From contig JADJJK010000005.1 in the NCBI GenBank assembly GCA_016706545.1, positions 62,001 to 126,000 of the forward strand: a DNA stretch of 64,000 nt. The letters run 5' to 3'. This document shows, one piece after another, positions 39,067 to 48,593 of the stretch; within the stretch, counting starts at the first letter, position 1; every line of letters starts with the position of its first letter. The position numbers and the translations under genes are program-made. Source of the DNA: Myxococcales bacterium (lineage in GTDB: Bacteria; Myxococcota_A; Polyangia; Haliangiales; Haliangiaceae). The notes beneath the pieces are model-generated. The model was not told where the DNA came from and searched no databases. It was given only the letters and a program-made list of their open reading frames with translations.

Positions 39067-40329
39067 TCACTCGCCGAGCCGGAAGGCCTCCTGGCCGCTG
39101 GCTCGATGGTACGCGGTGACCTGCGACCAGTTGATGCATATCACCATGCGGCGGGTCAGCGCCGTGCGGCACTCGCTGCTGGGCACCTCCCAGCGCCGCG
39201 CCCCATCGGCGAAGGCCAGCGCCACCAGCCGCGTGAGCTCGTTGGTGCCCGAGGTGGTCTTGTAGGTCGCGGTCACCAGGTCCTCGTCGAAGGCGATGAG
39301 GTCCTCTCGCATCTGCGCCGCCAGCGGGCTCTCGCTCGGCAGCTCCACCTTCCACAGCACCTCCTTGCCGGCGAGCCGCGCCAGCATGGGCACCGCCGTC
39401 CCGGGCGACTTCCCGCCGGCCGCCAGCGTCGACTCGCCGCGCCGCGCCAGCAGGCGCACCTGCATCCCAGGCACCCGCGCCAGCCCGTAGCCGCTGCGTA
39501 CCGTCATGCCGTAGCGGTGCCACGCCAGCGGCAGCTCCTCGCACGCCCCTTCGCGCGCCCTCCAGCGCATCGGCTCGCCCAGCGTGCCGTCGGCGAGCTC
39601 CAGCGTCCTCGCCTGCTCATCTGCCGTGATCACCCGCACCTGGGTCGGGCTCGTCGCGCACAGCCGCTCCACCTTCTCGCCCAGCGTCGCCACCCAGCCC
39701 GGCGCGCCGGTGCTGAGGGCGTAGCTCCGCAGCTCCCCCTCGTCGGTGGCGTGCAGCACGTGGGCCTCCGTCAGCGCGAGCCGCGGCTGGTACGTCGCGG
39801 ACGCGGTGATCGCGGGGCTGCGCCACAGCTCTTGCCCGGTCAGCCCGGAGTAGGCGGCCAGGTAGCGCTTGCCGTCCAGGTATTGATCGACCATGCCGAT
39901 CAGATCTTCGTCGCCGTCTCCGTCCAGATCGCGCAGCAGCACCGGCGAGCCGCCCCAGCGCATCGCGGGCCGCGGCGCTTCTTGTGTGACCGGCGCGACC
40001 GGCGCGACCGGCGCCACCGCGGGCCGCGGCGCCGCCGCCTCGCGCGCCGCGGTCTGCGACGAGCTGCGCATCAGCAAGTACGCCGCCGCGGAGGTGCCCA
40101 GCAGCGCCATCAACGCACCCACCGCCACCAGCAGCGCCACGTGGTTGGCGGGCGCCTGGGCCACCGGCATCTCCGGCGGCCCGCTTGGCGGCGTCGGCCG
40201 TTGCAGGAACCCCGTCCTGGCCTGGATGCGGCAGGGCGTGTGGCAGTACTCGCACGTCGTCGCGGTGGCATCGCTCGCGACCTGCAGCGAGGCGTTGCAG
40301 GTCGGGCAGCGGATCGAGATGGCTCTCAT
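39067..40329 (-). CDS. Zinc-ribbon, TM, beta-propeller-like protein
   Basis: The protein has 420 residues. The N-terminus is a zinc ribbon (RCPTCNASLQ and CEYCHTPC). One membrane helix (VALLVAVGALMALLGTSAAA) and a linker with APVAPVAPV follow. The extracytoplasmic part has an FG-GAP/EF-hand-like calcium motif (LLRDLDGDGDEDLIGM) and PQQ-like blades (YLAAYSGLTGQELWRS, LRSYALSTGAPGWVATLGEK). It is probably a membrane-bound propeller of unknown function. The downstream-most codons meet the repeat that follows the neighbouring lipoprotein gene. Confidence 0.85.
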   Translation of the reverse strand: MRAISIRCPTCNASLQVASDATATTCEYCHTPCRIQARTGFLQRPTPPSGPPEMPVAQAPANHVALLVAVGALMALLGTSAAAYLLMRSSSQTAAREAAAPRPAVAPVAPVAPVTQEAPRPAMRWGGSPVLLRDLDGDGDEDLIGMVDQYLDGKRYLAAYSGLTGQELWRSPAITASATYQPRLALTEAHVLHATDEGELRSYALSTGAPGWVATLGEKVERLCATSPTQVRVITADEQARTLELADGTLGEPMRWRAREGACEELPLAWHRYGMTVRSGYGLARVPGMQVRLLARRGESTLAAGGKSPGTAVPMLARLAGKEVLWKVELPSESPLAAQMREDLIAFDEDLVTATYKTTSGTNELTRLVALAFADGARRWEVPSSECRTALTRRMVICINWSQVTAYHRASGQEAFRLGE

Positions 40330-40354
40330 GAAACTCCTGGGCCCTCGCGTCGCG

Positions 40355-40984
40355 TCAGAGCGGCGTGATCGTCAGGTTGTCGAAGGCCGTGTCGCTCTCC
40401 CAGTTGTTGATGGCGAAGGCGTCGTGGCCCTCACCCTCCAGCGGCACCTCGTCCTGGTAGGTCAGAAACGGCGTCTGGAGATCATCGAGGAACCAGCGCA
40501 GCGTTCGCCCTGAACGCTCCAGCCTCCAGTGGTATTTCCGGTTGGGCACGACCTTCACGTCCGTGCGCTGCACCTGATCTTCGCCGTGCTCGTCGAGCCG
40601 CGCGATCATGGACTTGCTGTTGTACCAGCCGCCGAAGATGATCTCGTACCCGGACGCCACGTAGCCGCCGCCGTCCGGATCAAACGAGCTGCCGTCGCCA
40701 AACAGCTCCACCTTCAGATCTCCGCGCTCCTCGCTGGACCACGCATCGAAGTCGATGCGCACGTCGCGCGGCAGCTTGCGCCGCAGCCACAGCGGATGGT
40801 TCTTGGCCCCGCGCGCGGACAGCGCGCCGCCGGTGACCGCGTAGCCGCTGCCGGTGGCGTTCCAGTTGCCCCCCACCTCGTCGCGCTCGAAGGCGTCGGA
40901 CCAGGGTGCGGTGATCGGCGGCGGATCTTTCACCTTGCAGCCCGCCGCGCACAGCAAGGCCAGACACATCATGGGCAAGCGCAC
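40355..40984 (-). CDS. Lipoprotein with concanavalin-like (DUF1080-type) domain
   Basis: The product has about 209 residues. The start RLPMMCLALLCAAGCKVK is a lipoprotein signal. The mature domain (WSDAFERDEVGGNWNATG, PRDVRIDFDAWSSEERGDLK, NRKYHWRLERSGRTLRWFLD, then WESDTAFDNLTITPL) has the strand pattern of the jelly-roll family found in DUF1080 and LamG-like proteins, which bind or cut sugars. The start is either GTG 40984, which adds the basic residue expected in a signal, or ATG 40972. It lies 25 bp downstream of the zinc-ribbon gene on the same strand. Confidence 0.75.
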   Translation of the reverse strand: MRLPMMCLALLCAAGCKVKDPPPITAPWSDAFERDEVGGNWNATGSGYAVTGGALSARGAKNHPLWLRRKLPRDVRIDFDAWSSEERGDLKVELFGDGSSFDPDGGGYVASGYEIIFGGWYNSKSMIARLDEHGEDQVQRTDVKVVPNRKYHWRLERSGRTLRWFLDDLQTPFLTYQDEVPLEGEGHDAFAINNWESDTAFDNLTITPL

Positions 40985-41332
40985 CCCTCGTACTTTGCCT
41001 GGCCACGCCGCGGCGCGCCACCCTGGGGCCCCGGCGTCCCTGGTCGCTCCGCGACAAAAGCGCCCGGTCCCGGGATGGCGGGTCGCGTCATTGTCCTCAG
41101 CCTTTATCGCAGGAGGATCGCTGGGTCCGCGCTGCACTTTTTGACAATCGTGTCGCGACATCGAGTCCAGAGCGTGTCGGATTCGATCCTCCCATGTGAC
41201 AGATACGTTGTTTTCTTATTGTGTCTGTTTCGTCGCATCAATGTGACGTAATTGAGTGATTATCTATCTGTTTGACGTGACAATTAATTCTTTTGATCTT
41301 CAGGGTGCCTGAGTAACTTCGGCGGACCAAAG
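40985..41332. promoter_or_regulatory. AT-rich divergent promoter region
   Basis: Bases about 41145-41300 are unusually AT-rich for this window, with stretches such as TTGTTTTCTTATTGTG and GACAATTAATTCTTTTGATC. They hold repeated TGTGAC/TGACG words at about 41206, 41243 and 41273. TTGACG at 41272-41277 is a -35 candidate for the downstream kinase gene, but I do not find a good -10 at the right spacing. The region is probably a regulated promoter or nucleoid-protein binding zone. Confidence 0.5.
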
Positions 41333-43249
41333 ATGTCGGGTCCTGCAGGTGGCGCGCTCGGGAAGTACCGTCTTGTTGCAGAAATTGCACGAGGCGGCAT
41401 GGGTATTGTCTATCTCGCCATCCTCCAGGGGCCAGGTGGGTTCAACAAGCTCGTCGTCGTCAAGGAACTCAAGCCGGAGCTGGTGGAGGAGCCCGCGTTC
41501 TTGCGCATGTTCCTGGATGAGGCTCGGCTCGCGGCGCGCCTCAATCACCCGAACATCGTGCAGACCAACGAGGTCGGCAACGACGGCAACCGGTACTTCA
41601 TGGCCATGGACTACCTCGACGGCCGCGCCTTCGACCGCGTCCGCCGACGGTCGTACAACTCCGGCGCCATCCTGTCCTTGCCCTTGCAGCTCCGCGTGCT
41701 GGCGGACGTGCTCTCGGGCCTCGACTACGCCCACCGGCTCACCGACTTTGACGGCTCGCCCCTGAACCTGGTGCATCGCGACGTCAGCCCATCCAACGTC
41801 TTTCTCACCTTCGAAGGGCAGGTCAAGCTCCTCGACTTCGGCATCGCCAAGACCGCCGACTCGTCTCATGAGACGCGCGTGGGCGTGCTCAAGGGCAAGC
41901 TGTCATACATGGCGCCGGAGCAGGCGCGCGGCGAGCGGGTCGACGCCCGCGCCGACACCTTCGCCGTCGGCGTCATGCTGTGGGAGGCGCTGACCTCACG
42001 GCGGCTGCGCAACACGCAGAATGACTACGAGCTCTTGCGCTCGCTGACCGTGGCCGAGATGCCGCGCGCGTCCTCGGTCAACCCGGCGGTGCCGGCTGAG
42101 CTTGACGTGATCTGCGCCCGCGCGCTCGGCATGCAGCGGGAAGATCGCTACTCCTCGGCCGCGGAGTTTCGCGCCGAGCTGGAGCGCTTCATGGCCGGCT
42201 CCGGCATGTCGCCCGTCCACCGCGACCTTGGCGCCGTGGTCGCGGACATGTTCGCGGACGAGCGAGTCGCGACCAACGCGCTCATCGAGGCGCACGTCGC
42301 GCGCGCGCGCACCGGCGCCGATCGCGCCGAGCTGCCCATCATCCATGCAGGCGCGCAGTCCGCGCTCGGCATGACGCCGTCGGGCGAGCCGCAGTGGCCG
42401 GCGTGGGACGCCGGCAGCTCGCCGGTCCCCAACGCCCCCACCTTGCGCTCCGAGCAGCGCGCGGCGGCGTCGCCTGGCGGCGCCCCCGGCGCCGGCCGCA
42501 CGCTGTCGGCGCCAGGCACCCAGGTCGGCGCCTCGTCGGTCCTCGCCTCTCGTCGGTCCTTCGTCATCCCTGCGGCGGCCATCTCGGTGCTCGCGGTGGC
42601 CGCGTTCGTGTATATGGCCTTCTTCCTCCCCGGCCGGCAGCAGGGCGCCGCGGGATCCGTTGGCAGCGGCGCCGCGTCCGTCGCGCAAGGCCAGGCGGCT
42701 GGCCAGACGACGGACCGCACGGTCGACCAGGCGGCTGGCCAGACGACGGACCAGACGGTGGACCGCACGGTCGACCAGGCGACTGGCCAGACGGGGCAGC
42801 CCACCGCGTCGCCGTCCTCGGCCTCGGAGCTTTCAGCGTCCGCGGCGCAGGCGCAAGATCTGGTGGAGGTGGAGGTCCGCGTCACCCCCGCGGAGGCCAG
42901 CGTCACCATCGATGGCGCGCTGGTCACCGGCAACCCGTTTCGCGGCAAGTTCGTGCGCGCCGAGGTCATCCGGCAGGTCCGCGCCGAGTCGCCCGGCTAT
43001 CTCCCCAAGACCCGGGCGCTGGCCTTCTCGTCGAACGTGAAGCTTGATCTGTCGCTGGAGCGGCGGCCACGGCCCACGCCGCCGCCGCCGCGCGCCGCCA
43101 GCGCACGTCACTCGCCGCCGCGCGCCGCCGAGGTGGTGAGGCAGAGCGATCCGCCGCCGCCCGCGCCGCCAGCGGACGTGAACCCGGCCGGCGGCACCAA
43201 GCCTCGGCGCCCCATCGACTCCTCCAACCCTTACGGCACGGACCCATGA
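41333..43249 (+). CDS. Ser/Thr protein kinase with C-terminal PEGA-like extracellular part
   Basis: The protein has 638 residues. Catalytic motifs are complete: Gly loop IARGGMGIVYLA, Lys in VVVKELKPE, HRDVSPSNVFL, DFGIAKT and APEQARGE. One membrane helix (VIPAAAISVLAVAAFVYMAF) is followed by a repeated QTTDRTVDQAAG linker (about 42700-42790). Next come a PEGA-like segment (VEVRVTPAEASVTIDGALV) and a Pro-rich tail. The stop overlaps the ATG of the TPR/PEGA gene (ATGA), so they are cotranslated and may work as one signalling unit at the envelope. Confidence 0.93.
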   Translation: MSGPAGGALGKYRLVAEIARGGMGIVYLAILQGPGGFNKLVVVKELKPELVEEPAFLRMFLDEARLAARLNHPNIVQTNEVGNDGNRYFMAMDYLDGRAFDRVRRRSYNSGAILSLPLQLRVLADVLSGLDYAHRLTDFDGSPLNLVHRDVSPSNVFLTFEGQVKLLDFGIAKTADSSHETRVGVLKGKLSYMAPEQARGERVDARADTFAVGVMLWEALTSRRLRNTQNDYELLRSLTVAEMPRASSVNPAVPAELDVICARALGMQREDRYSSAAEFRAELERFMAGSGMSPVHRDLGAVVADMFADERVATNALIEAHVARARTGADRAELPIIHAGAQSALGMTPSGEPQWPAWDAGSSPVPNAPTLRSEQRAAASPGGAPGAGRTLSAPGTQVGASSVLASRRSFVIPAAAISVLAVAAFVYMAFFLPGRQQGAAGSVGSGAASVAQGQAAGQTTDRTVDQAAGQTTDQTVDRTVDQATGQTGQPTASPSSASELSASAAQAQDLVEVEVRVTPAEASVTIDGALVTGNPFRGKFVRAEVIRQVRAESPGYLPKTRALAFSSNVKLDLSLERRPRPTPPPPRAASARHSPPRAAEVVRQSDPPPPAPPADVNPAGGTKPRRPIDSSNPYGTDP

Positions 43250-44217
43250 ACCTTCGCAACCGCCTGTCCCCACGCCGCGCCTTGCCCGCGGTGGCGGCGC
43301 TCGCCCTGATGCTCGGCGCGTTCTCGCCGGTGCGCCGGGTCCACGCGCAGCCCGCCCCGGCGTCGCCGGTGAAGGTGGCGGCCAAGCACTTCCAGCGCGG
43401 CGTGGCGCTGTACAACGAGACCGACTACCGCGCCGCGCTGGTCGAGTTTCGTCGCGCGTACGAGGTCGCCCCCAACGCCGCGGTGCTCTACAACCTCGGC
43501 CAGACCTACTATCAGCTACAGAACTACGCCGCGTCGCTCCTCACCTTCGAGCGCTACCTCACCGAGTCCGGCGACAAGGCCAGCCATCGCTCGGAGGTCG
43601 AGGACTCGCTCGAGATCTTGCGCGCCCGCGTCGGCAAGCTGCAGATCTCCGCCACGCTCGAGGGTTGCGAGGTCACCATCGATGACGAGGTGATCGGCAA
43701 GACCCCGCTACCTGAGCCCGTGCTGGTCAGCATCGGCCGGCGCAAGGTCGTCAGCATGTGTGAGAGCCGCGCTCCGGAGTCCCGGATGGTGGAGGTCGCC
43801 GCCGGGGACACGGTGAAGGTGGCCTTCGTCCTCAACGTGGCGGATCCGGCGCCGGAGGCTCGCGCCAACGCCTCGGTGACGACGCCTTCGCGCGACGCAT
43901 CGCCGACCAACTGGCGGCGCATCGGCTGGACCACCACCGCGGTGCTCGGCGCCGGCGCGGTCACCACCGGCGTGCTCGCGCTCCTCGCGTCGCGAGATCT
44001 GGAAGACGCTCGCGACAGCTACCCCGTCACCGCCGCCACGCTGGAGGACAAGGCCGCCAAGGTCTCGCGCTACGCGCTCGTGGCGGATGTCCTCGGCGCC
44101 GCCACCTTGATCGCGGGGGGCTTGACGCTGACGTACACCCTGACGAGCTCCCCGTCGCGTGAGGTCCGGGTGGGCCTCGGGGCGAGCGGCGTGCAGTTCG
44201 CCGGCACGTTTCGCTAG
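43246..44217 (+). CDS. Exported TPR/PEGA membrane protein
   Basis: The protein has 323 residues. A signal peptide (LPAVAALALMLGAFSPV) is followed by TPR motifs (AKHFQRGVALYNETDYRAAL, then AAVLYNLGQTYYQLQNYAAS). A PEGA-like domain (LEGCEVTIDDEVIGKTPLPE) and two C-terminal membrane segments (TTTAVLGAGAVTTGVLALLA, LVADVLGAATLIAGGLTLTY) complete it. This architecture is common next to myxobacterial kinases. It is coupled to the upstream kinase gene by a 4-bp overlap. Confidence 0.88.
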   Translation: MNLRNRLSPRRALPAVAALALMLGAFSPVRRVHAQPAPASPVKVAAKHFQRGVALYNETDYRAALVEFRRAYEVAPNAAVLYNLGQTYYQLQNYAASLLTFERYLTESGDKASHRSEVEDSLEILRARVGKLQISATLEGCEVTIDDEVIGKTPLPEPVLVSIGRRKVVSMCESRAPESRMVEVAAGDTVKVAFVLNVADPAPEARANASVTTPSRDASPTNWRRIGWTTTAVLGAGAVTTGVLALLASRDLEDARDSYPVTAATLEDKAAKVSRYALVADVLGAATLIAGGLTLTYTLTSSPSREVRVGLGASGVQFAGTFR

Positions 44218-44274
44218 CGGCGCGGTGACCCGCGCAGCTCGTTTCACTACGAAGAAGACAAGGTGGGAAAGTAC

Positions 44275-45798
44275 ATGGATCCGATGCAAAAGGCTCCCAT
44301 CCCTCGGTGGCGCGTCGTGCTTGCGTCCGTCGTGGGGTTGGGATTGTTCGGCGGCGCCTGCAGCGTGCTCCTGGATCGAAGCGAGCAGCAGTGCAGCGTC
44401 GACACCGACTGCGTGAAGTTCGGCGGGCGCCCGCACTGCCAGGCTGGCGTGTGCGTGGCGTCGAGCCTTGGCCCCGATGGTTGCTTCTTCGGCACCCCGG
44501 CGACCAACGATGACTTCCTGAACCAGTGCAGCACCTCCAAGTGCGAGACGTTTGACAACTGCGCGCGTCTCGGCCTGTGCACCGCTGGTGCCCAGCCCCC
44601 GCCGGCGCTGGCGCCACCCGGCTTGGACGCGGGCCCGCCCGTGGACGCGCCGCCGCCGCCCACCTTGCCGCCGTGCATCGTCGCCGGCAAGAACACCGTC
44701 GTGGTCACCGGCTCGACCGCGCTGCAGCCGTTTCTTGGCGTGGTCGCCTCCGTGCTCGCCAGCAACTCGCCGCCGTACCAGGTGGCGTACCAGAGCTCGG
44801 GCTCCTGCAACGGCGTGGAGAACATCTTCAACGCGGACGCCAACCGCCGGTTGGTGAAGGACGTGCCCAACCGCACCAACCTCTTGTTCGAGGCCAACAA
44901 GACCCCGGTGGCGTGCTCGTTTGGCACTGTCGGCGTGGCGGTGGACGTGGGCATCTCCGACGTGTTCGCCAAGTCCTGCAACCCGGCCTACCTGCCAAAC
45001 GATCGCATCGCGGAGTACGTGGGCCCGGTGCAGCCGATGACCTTCACCGTCCCCGCGACCTCGGCGGAGACCGCCATGAGCGCCGAGCTTGGCCGCTTCA
45101 TGTTCGGGCGCGGCGGCCAGGATCCCGGCGCCGCGCCGTTCTCGGACCCGCTGCTCTACAGCGTGCGGAACTCCAGCTCGGGGACCCAGCAGATGATGGC
45201 GCGCGCCGTCGGCGTCAACGCCGCCCAGTGGTGGGGCGTCGATCGCGGCGGCAGCACGCGGGTGCGGGATTCGCTCCTCGCGGTGGCGCCCGCGCGAGCC
45301 AACGGCGCCATCGGCATCCTGTCCACGGACTTCGCGGACGCGGAGCGCGCGCGCCTGCGCATCCTCGCCTTCAAGGACAAAAACCAGCTCTGCGCGTACT
45401 ACCCGGATTCCTCGCAGTTCACTCGCGACAAGCTCAACGTGCGCGATGGTCACTACTCCATCTGGGGCCCGGTCCACCTCTACGCCGCCATCACCGACGG
45501 CCTGCCCAACCCCGCCGCCGCCGCGCTGGTGACCCGCTTCACCGTGGCGCGCCTGGACCTGCCGCTCCTGGACTCGATCATCAAGTCAGGCCTGGTCCCG
45601 CAGTGCGCCATGAAGGTGCAGCGCACCGAGGAGATGGGCCCGCTGTCTGCGTACTCGCCGCCGTTCCAGTGCGGTTGCTACTTCGAGGCCACGGTGCCCT
45701 CCGGCGCGGCGCCCGCGGAGTGCAAGACCTGCAACGGTCCGGCCGACTGCCCGGCAGGCAAGCCCGCCTGCAACCTTGGCTACTGCGAAGAGAAGTAG
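44275..45798 (+). CDS. Cys-rich lipoprotein with PstS-like substrate-binding fold
   Basis: The protein has 507 residues. A lipoprotein signal (VVLASVVGLGLFGGACS) is followed by a Cys-rich region (CSVDTDCVKFGGRPHCQAG) and a Pro-rich linker. The main domain resembles PstS-like periplasmic binding proteins: TVVVTGSTALQPFLGVVA, YQSSGSCNGVENIF and GISDVFAKSC. It ends in another Cys-rich segment (KTCNGPADCPAGKPACNLGY). The start is ATG 44275 with GGGA seven bases upstream. No transporter permease or ATPase is next to it, so it may be a surface-displayed binder and not an importer component. Confidence 0.8.
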   Translation: MDPMQKAPIPRWRVVLASVVGLGLFGGACSVLLDRSEQQCSVDTDCVKFGGRPHCQAGVCVASSLGPDGCFFGTPATNDDFLNQCSTSKCETFDNCARLGLCTAGAQPPPALAPPGLDAGPPVDAPPPPTLPPCIVAGKNTVVVTGSTALQPFLGVVASVLASNSPPYQVAYQSSGSCNGVENIFNADANRRLVKDVPNRTNLLFEANKTPVACSFGTVGVAVDVGISDVFAKSCNPAYLPNDRIAEYVGPVQPMTFTVPATSAETAMSAELGRFMFGRGGQDPGAAPFSDPLLYSVRNSSSGTQQMMARAVGVNAAQWWGVDRGGSTRVRDSLLAVAPARANGAIGILSTDFADAERARLRILAFKDKNQLCAYYPDSSQFTRDKLNVRDGHYSIWGPVHLYAAITDGLPNPAAAALVTRFTVARLDLPLLDSIIKSGLVPQCAMKVQRTEEMGPLSAYSPPFQCGCYFEATVPSGAAPAECKTCNGPADCPAGKPACNLGYCEEK

Positions 45799-45948
45799 CT
45801 AGTACCGGCCCACGCGGTCAGAAAAAAGCGTGGCGGTTGTCCAATCCTGGTCGCCTCAGCGCGTAGGCAAGGAGTCCACACACATCGGGGCGTGGGGCCC
45901 CGCTCGTGGAGCGTTGTCTGTGGGCCCACCAGCAGCCGGAGGTTGGAG

Positions 45949-47599
45949 ATGGCGATACGAGGGCTATTCACGCGCGTCGGTTCACAGCGTGCAGCGCGGC
46001 TACGCGCAGCGCTCCTCCCTGCCGCGGTGGTCGCGCTGCTGATGGCCTGGTCGCCGCGCGCGCAGGCCCAGCACTTCCTGTTTCCTGCGCCGGCCAAGTC
46101 GCTGGAGTACGGCAACGCCAGCAAGATCGTGGTGGGGCCCCTCAACAAGCTCCATGCGGTGTTCGCGGATGCCTCGGGTATCTGGTACACGACGTCTTCC
46201 AACGGATCCTGGTGGTTGCCGCCGGAGATGATCGCCAGCGCGCCGTCTGGCGCCAAGCACCCCGCGCTGGCGGTCGACAGCGCGGGGCACGTCGGCGTGG
46301 TCTGGGTCGCGAACCCCGGGCCAGATGGCATGGGCTCGCTGCGCTACTCGCGCCGGCCAGCGGGCAGCCTCACCTGGACCACCGTGGCCCTTGGCATCAA
46401 CGGCGCTGAGCCCGCGATGGTCGGCAAGGCCTCCACCATGTACCTCACGTGGGTCACCACCGGTGGCCTCACGCAGGTGCAGTACACCAAGTTCAACACG
46501 CTCAGCCCGCCCGCCACGTTGCCCATCGAGATGCTGCAGACCATGAACTGCCCCAACACCGGCTTTCGCAAGCCCTCGATCACGCTCGTGTCCGCGCTCG
46601 GGGTGCCGCCGGTGCCGCGCATCGCGTACCTCTATTACTCGGACGAGCAAGCGAGCGTCCCCGCCTGCATCTCCGGCACCACCAAGATCGGGCCCATCGT
46701 CATGGAGCGCAGCTACGCCGGCGGATACTGGTTCCAGATCTACTCGGATATCATCACCAGCACGGCGCTCACCGTCGAGCCGGTGTCGCTGTCGCTCGGC
46801 GCTCACTTCTCCTCGGCCCACACCTTCTTGGCCTGGTCGGACAAGCGAAACGGCGTGGGGCGCACTCGCCTGGCGCACCTGCAGAGCACGGCGCTGCCCG
46901 CGGTGGTCTCGCTCTCCTCCACCCTGGCTCGTCATGTCCACCTGCGCGCCGCCAACAGCGCCGCCGCGCCACCCACCGAGTTTCGGCTGGCCTGGAGCAC
47001 CCCGGTCGGCGGCGCGGATCCGTTCTTTGGGCTGGCGTCTTCCTGGAACAGCGCCACCTGGACCGGCGCCACCCCGGCGTGGGGCACGGCGCAAAGCCTC
47101 AACACGCCCGGGGCTGTCGGCCGGCCGCAGGCCGTGTACTGGGGGCGCTGCGCCCCCGTCGAGCAATACGCCGCGATCCATGCGTACTTCGAGGCTGCCG
47201 CGCCGAACGGCGCGCGCTACGTCGCCACCGACTACGGTGTCACCACCCCGTGCCCGCCGGTCGTGGTCTGGCCCGGCCTCGCCGCCGAGCACGCCGTGGT
47301 CCCCGTCGCCACCATCAGCATCCCTGGCCAGCTCCCACCTGGCACCGTGGTGGACGTCAGCGAGCTGGGCGCCATCACCCGCGTCGGTGACACGTTCGCC
47401 ACCGTGGTCACGCCCGACTCTCGCACCGTCACCATCGCCTGGTCGGGCGGCGTCGTCTCGGAGCGCTCGGACTCCACGCTGACCGTCACCGCGCCGCGCG
47501 CCAGCCGTCACCATCACCAGCCCCAACGTCAGCTTCTCGCTCCTGGAGGTCGGCCACCTGCGCGAGTACGACACCGGCCGCTCGCCGCCGGCGCGATAG
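45949..47599 (+). pseudogene. Large secreted protein of unknown function, apparent frameshift near its end
   Basis: The ATG at 45949 follows GGAGG and begins a signal peptide (ALLPAAVVALLMAWSPRAQA). The mature protein is beta-rich with aromatic pairs, as in propeller or sialidase-like proteins (LHAVFADASGIWYTTSSNGS, AHTFLAWSDKRNGVGRTRLA), and ends in an Ig-like segment. Near 47500 the frame reads TAPRASRHHH; dropping one base in a CGCGCGCC run gives TAPRPAVTITSPN, which continues to SLLEVGHLREYDTGRS and a stop at 47599. The uncorrected frame runs on to 47691 and looks non-coding. Function unknown. Confidence 0.7.
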
Positions 47600-47621
47600 G
47601 TCGCGACGAGGCCGGCGCAGC

Positions 47622-48593
47622 CTACGGGCGCCGCCGCTCGCGCGGCCCCGGTGCGGCCTTCACCACCGCGGCGGGCGAGAACGTGCCGTAGCCGCCTTGA
47701 TCGGAGCGGGCGATGGCGCACTCGAACACCTGCGAGACGCCCAGCGCCGCGCGCTCGTGCGCCGCCAGGCTGGTGGCGTCCCCGCGCAAGAGGCTCGCCG
47801 CCTCGCGCCGGGTGCAGGGCACCGACCACACCGGCCAGCGAAACGTGCTGTCCTTCCAGCCGCCTTTCACCCCGGTGGTGAAGAGCCTGCCGCGCCGCGC
47901 GGCGACCGGAAAGAACGTCAGCCCGATCACCGCCAGCCAGTTGGCGCCTGCCACGCTGCCGCGCTTCTCCGACGAGGGGTCCACCGCGCGCAGGGCGTAC
48001 TGCCGCGCCATCGTCGAGTCCCAGGACAGCGACGGCAGCGGATCTACGCTGCGCCACGGCCCAAACAGCGCCTCTTCCAGGTGTCCGCGCTGCAGGTTCT
48101 CTCGCAGCTCGCGCACCATCTCCAGGAACTTCTGCTGCCCCGCCGTGAAGTGCAGCGCGGTCGGCTTGGTGTTGTCGTTGTTGTCTTGCACCAGCTCGGA
48201 GAAGAACGCCGCGCCCAGGTCCGCGCTGCGCCGGTCCGCCGTGGCCGACGCCAGCTCTTGCAAGAACGCGCGCGCCAGCGCCGGCGAGGGCTTCAGATCG
48301 CAGGTCGCCCCTTCGCTGTCCGGCGCCGCGCGCTCGCCTTGCTCGTCATACGCCAGCGCCAGCGCGTGCGCGCCCAGCTCGCCGGCGGCGTCCTCCAGCA
48401 CCAGCCCGCACACCTGTTCCAGCGTCAGGTGCGTGGTCAGGTGCGCGGTCTGCCGCCCATCGTCCACGAAGTGCAGCCGCGGCCTGGGCTGCTCGTCGGG
48501 CAGGCGCTCGTCGAGCACGCGCAGGAGGCCCAGCGCCGCGAAGAACGCCAGCGGGTTCTGGCCGTCGAGCCCGGTCAGCACGTGGTGGTTCAT
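47622..48593 (-). CDS. Type I-G Cas8-like / Cas3-extension family protein
   Basis: The product has 323 residues. It opens HVLTGLDGQNPLAFFAALGLL, the kind of N-terminus found in type I-G (I-U) large-subunit proteins such as Csx17 and in the family annotated as 'Cas3-extension'. Later segments are ALHFTAGQQKFLEMVRELRE, FGPWRSVDPLPSLSWDS and ANWLAVIGLTFFPVAARRG. The ATG at 48593 overlaps the presumed cas3 stop (ATGA). It probably serves as the large subunit or a Cas3-associated subunit of the I-G complex. I cannot decide between these families without a profile search. Confidence 0.75.
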   Translation of the reverse strand: MNHHVLTGLDGQNPLAFFAALGLLRVLDERLPDEQPRPRLHFVDDGRQTAHLTTHLTLEQVCGLVLEDAAGELGAHALALAYDEQGERAAPDSEGATCDLKPSPALARAFLQELASATADRRSADLGAAFFSELVQDNNDNTKPTALHFTAGQQKFLEMVRELRENLQRGHLEEALFGPWRSVDPLPSLSWDSTMARQYALRAVDPSSEKRGSVAGANWLAVIGLTFFPVAARRGRLFTTGVKGGWKDSTFRWPVWSVPCTRREAASLLRGDATSLAAHERAALGVSQVFECAIARSDQGGYGTFSPAAVVKAAPGPRERRRP

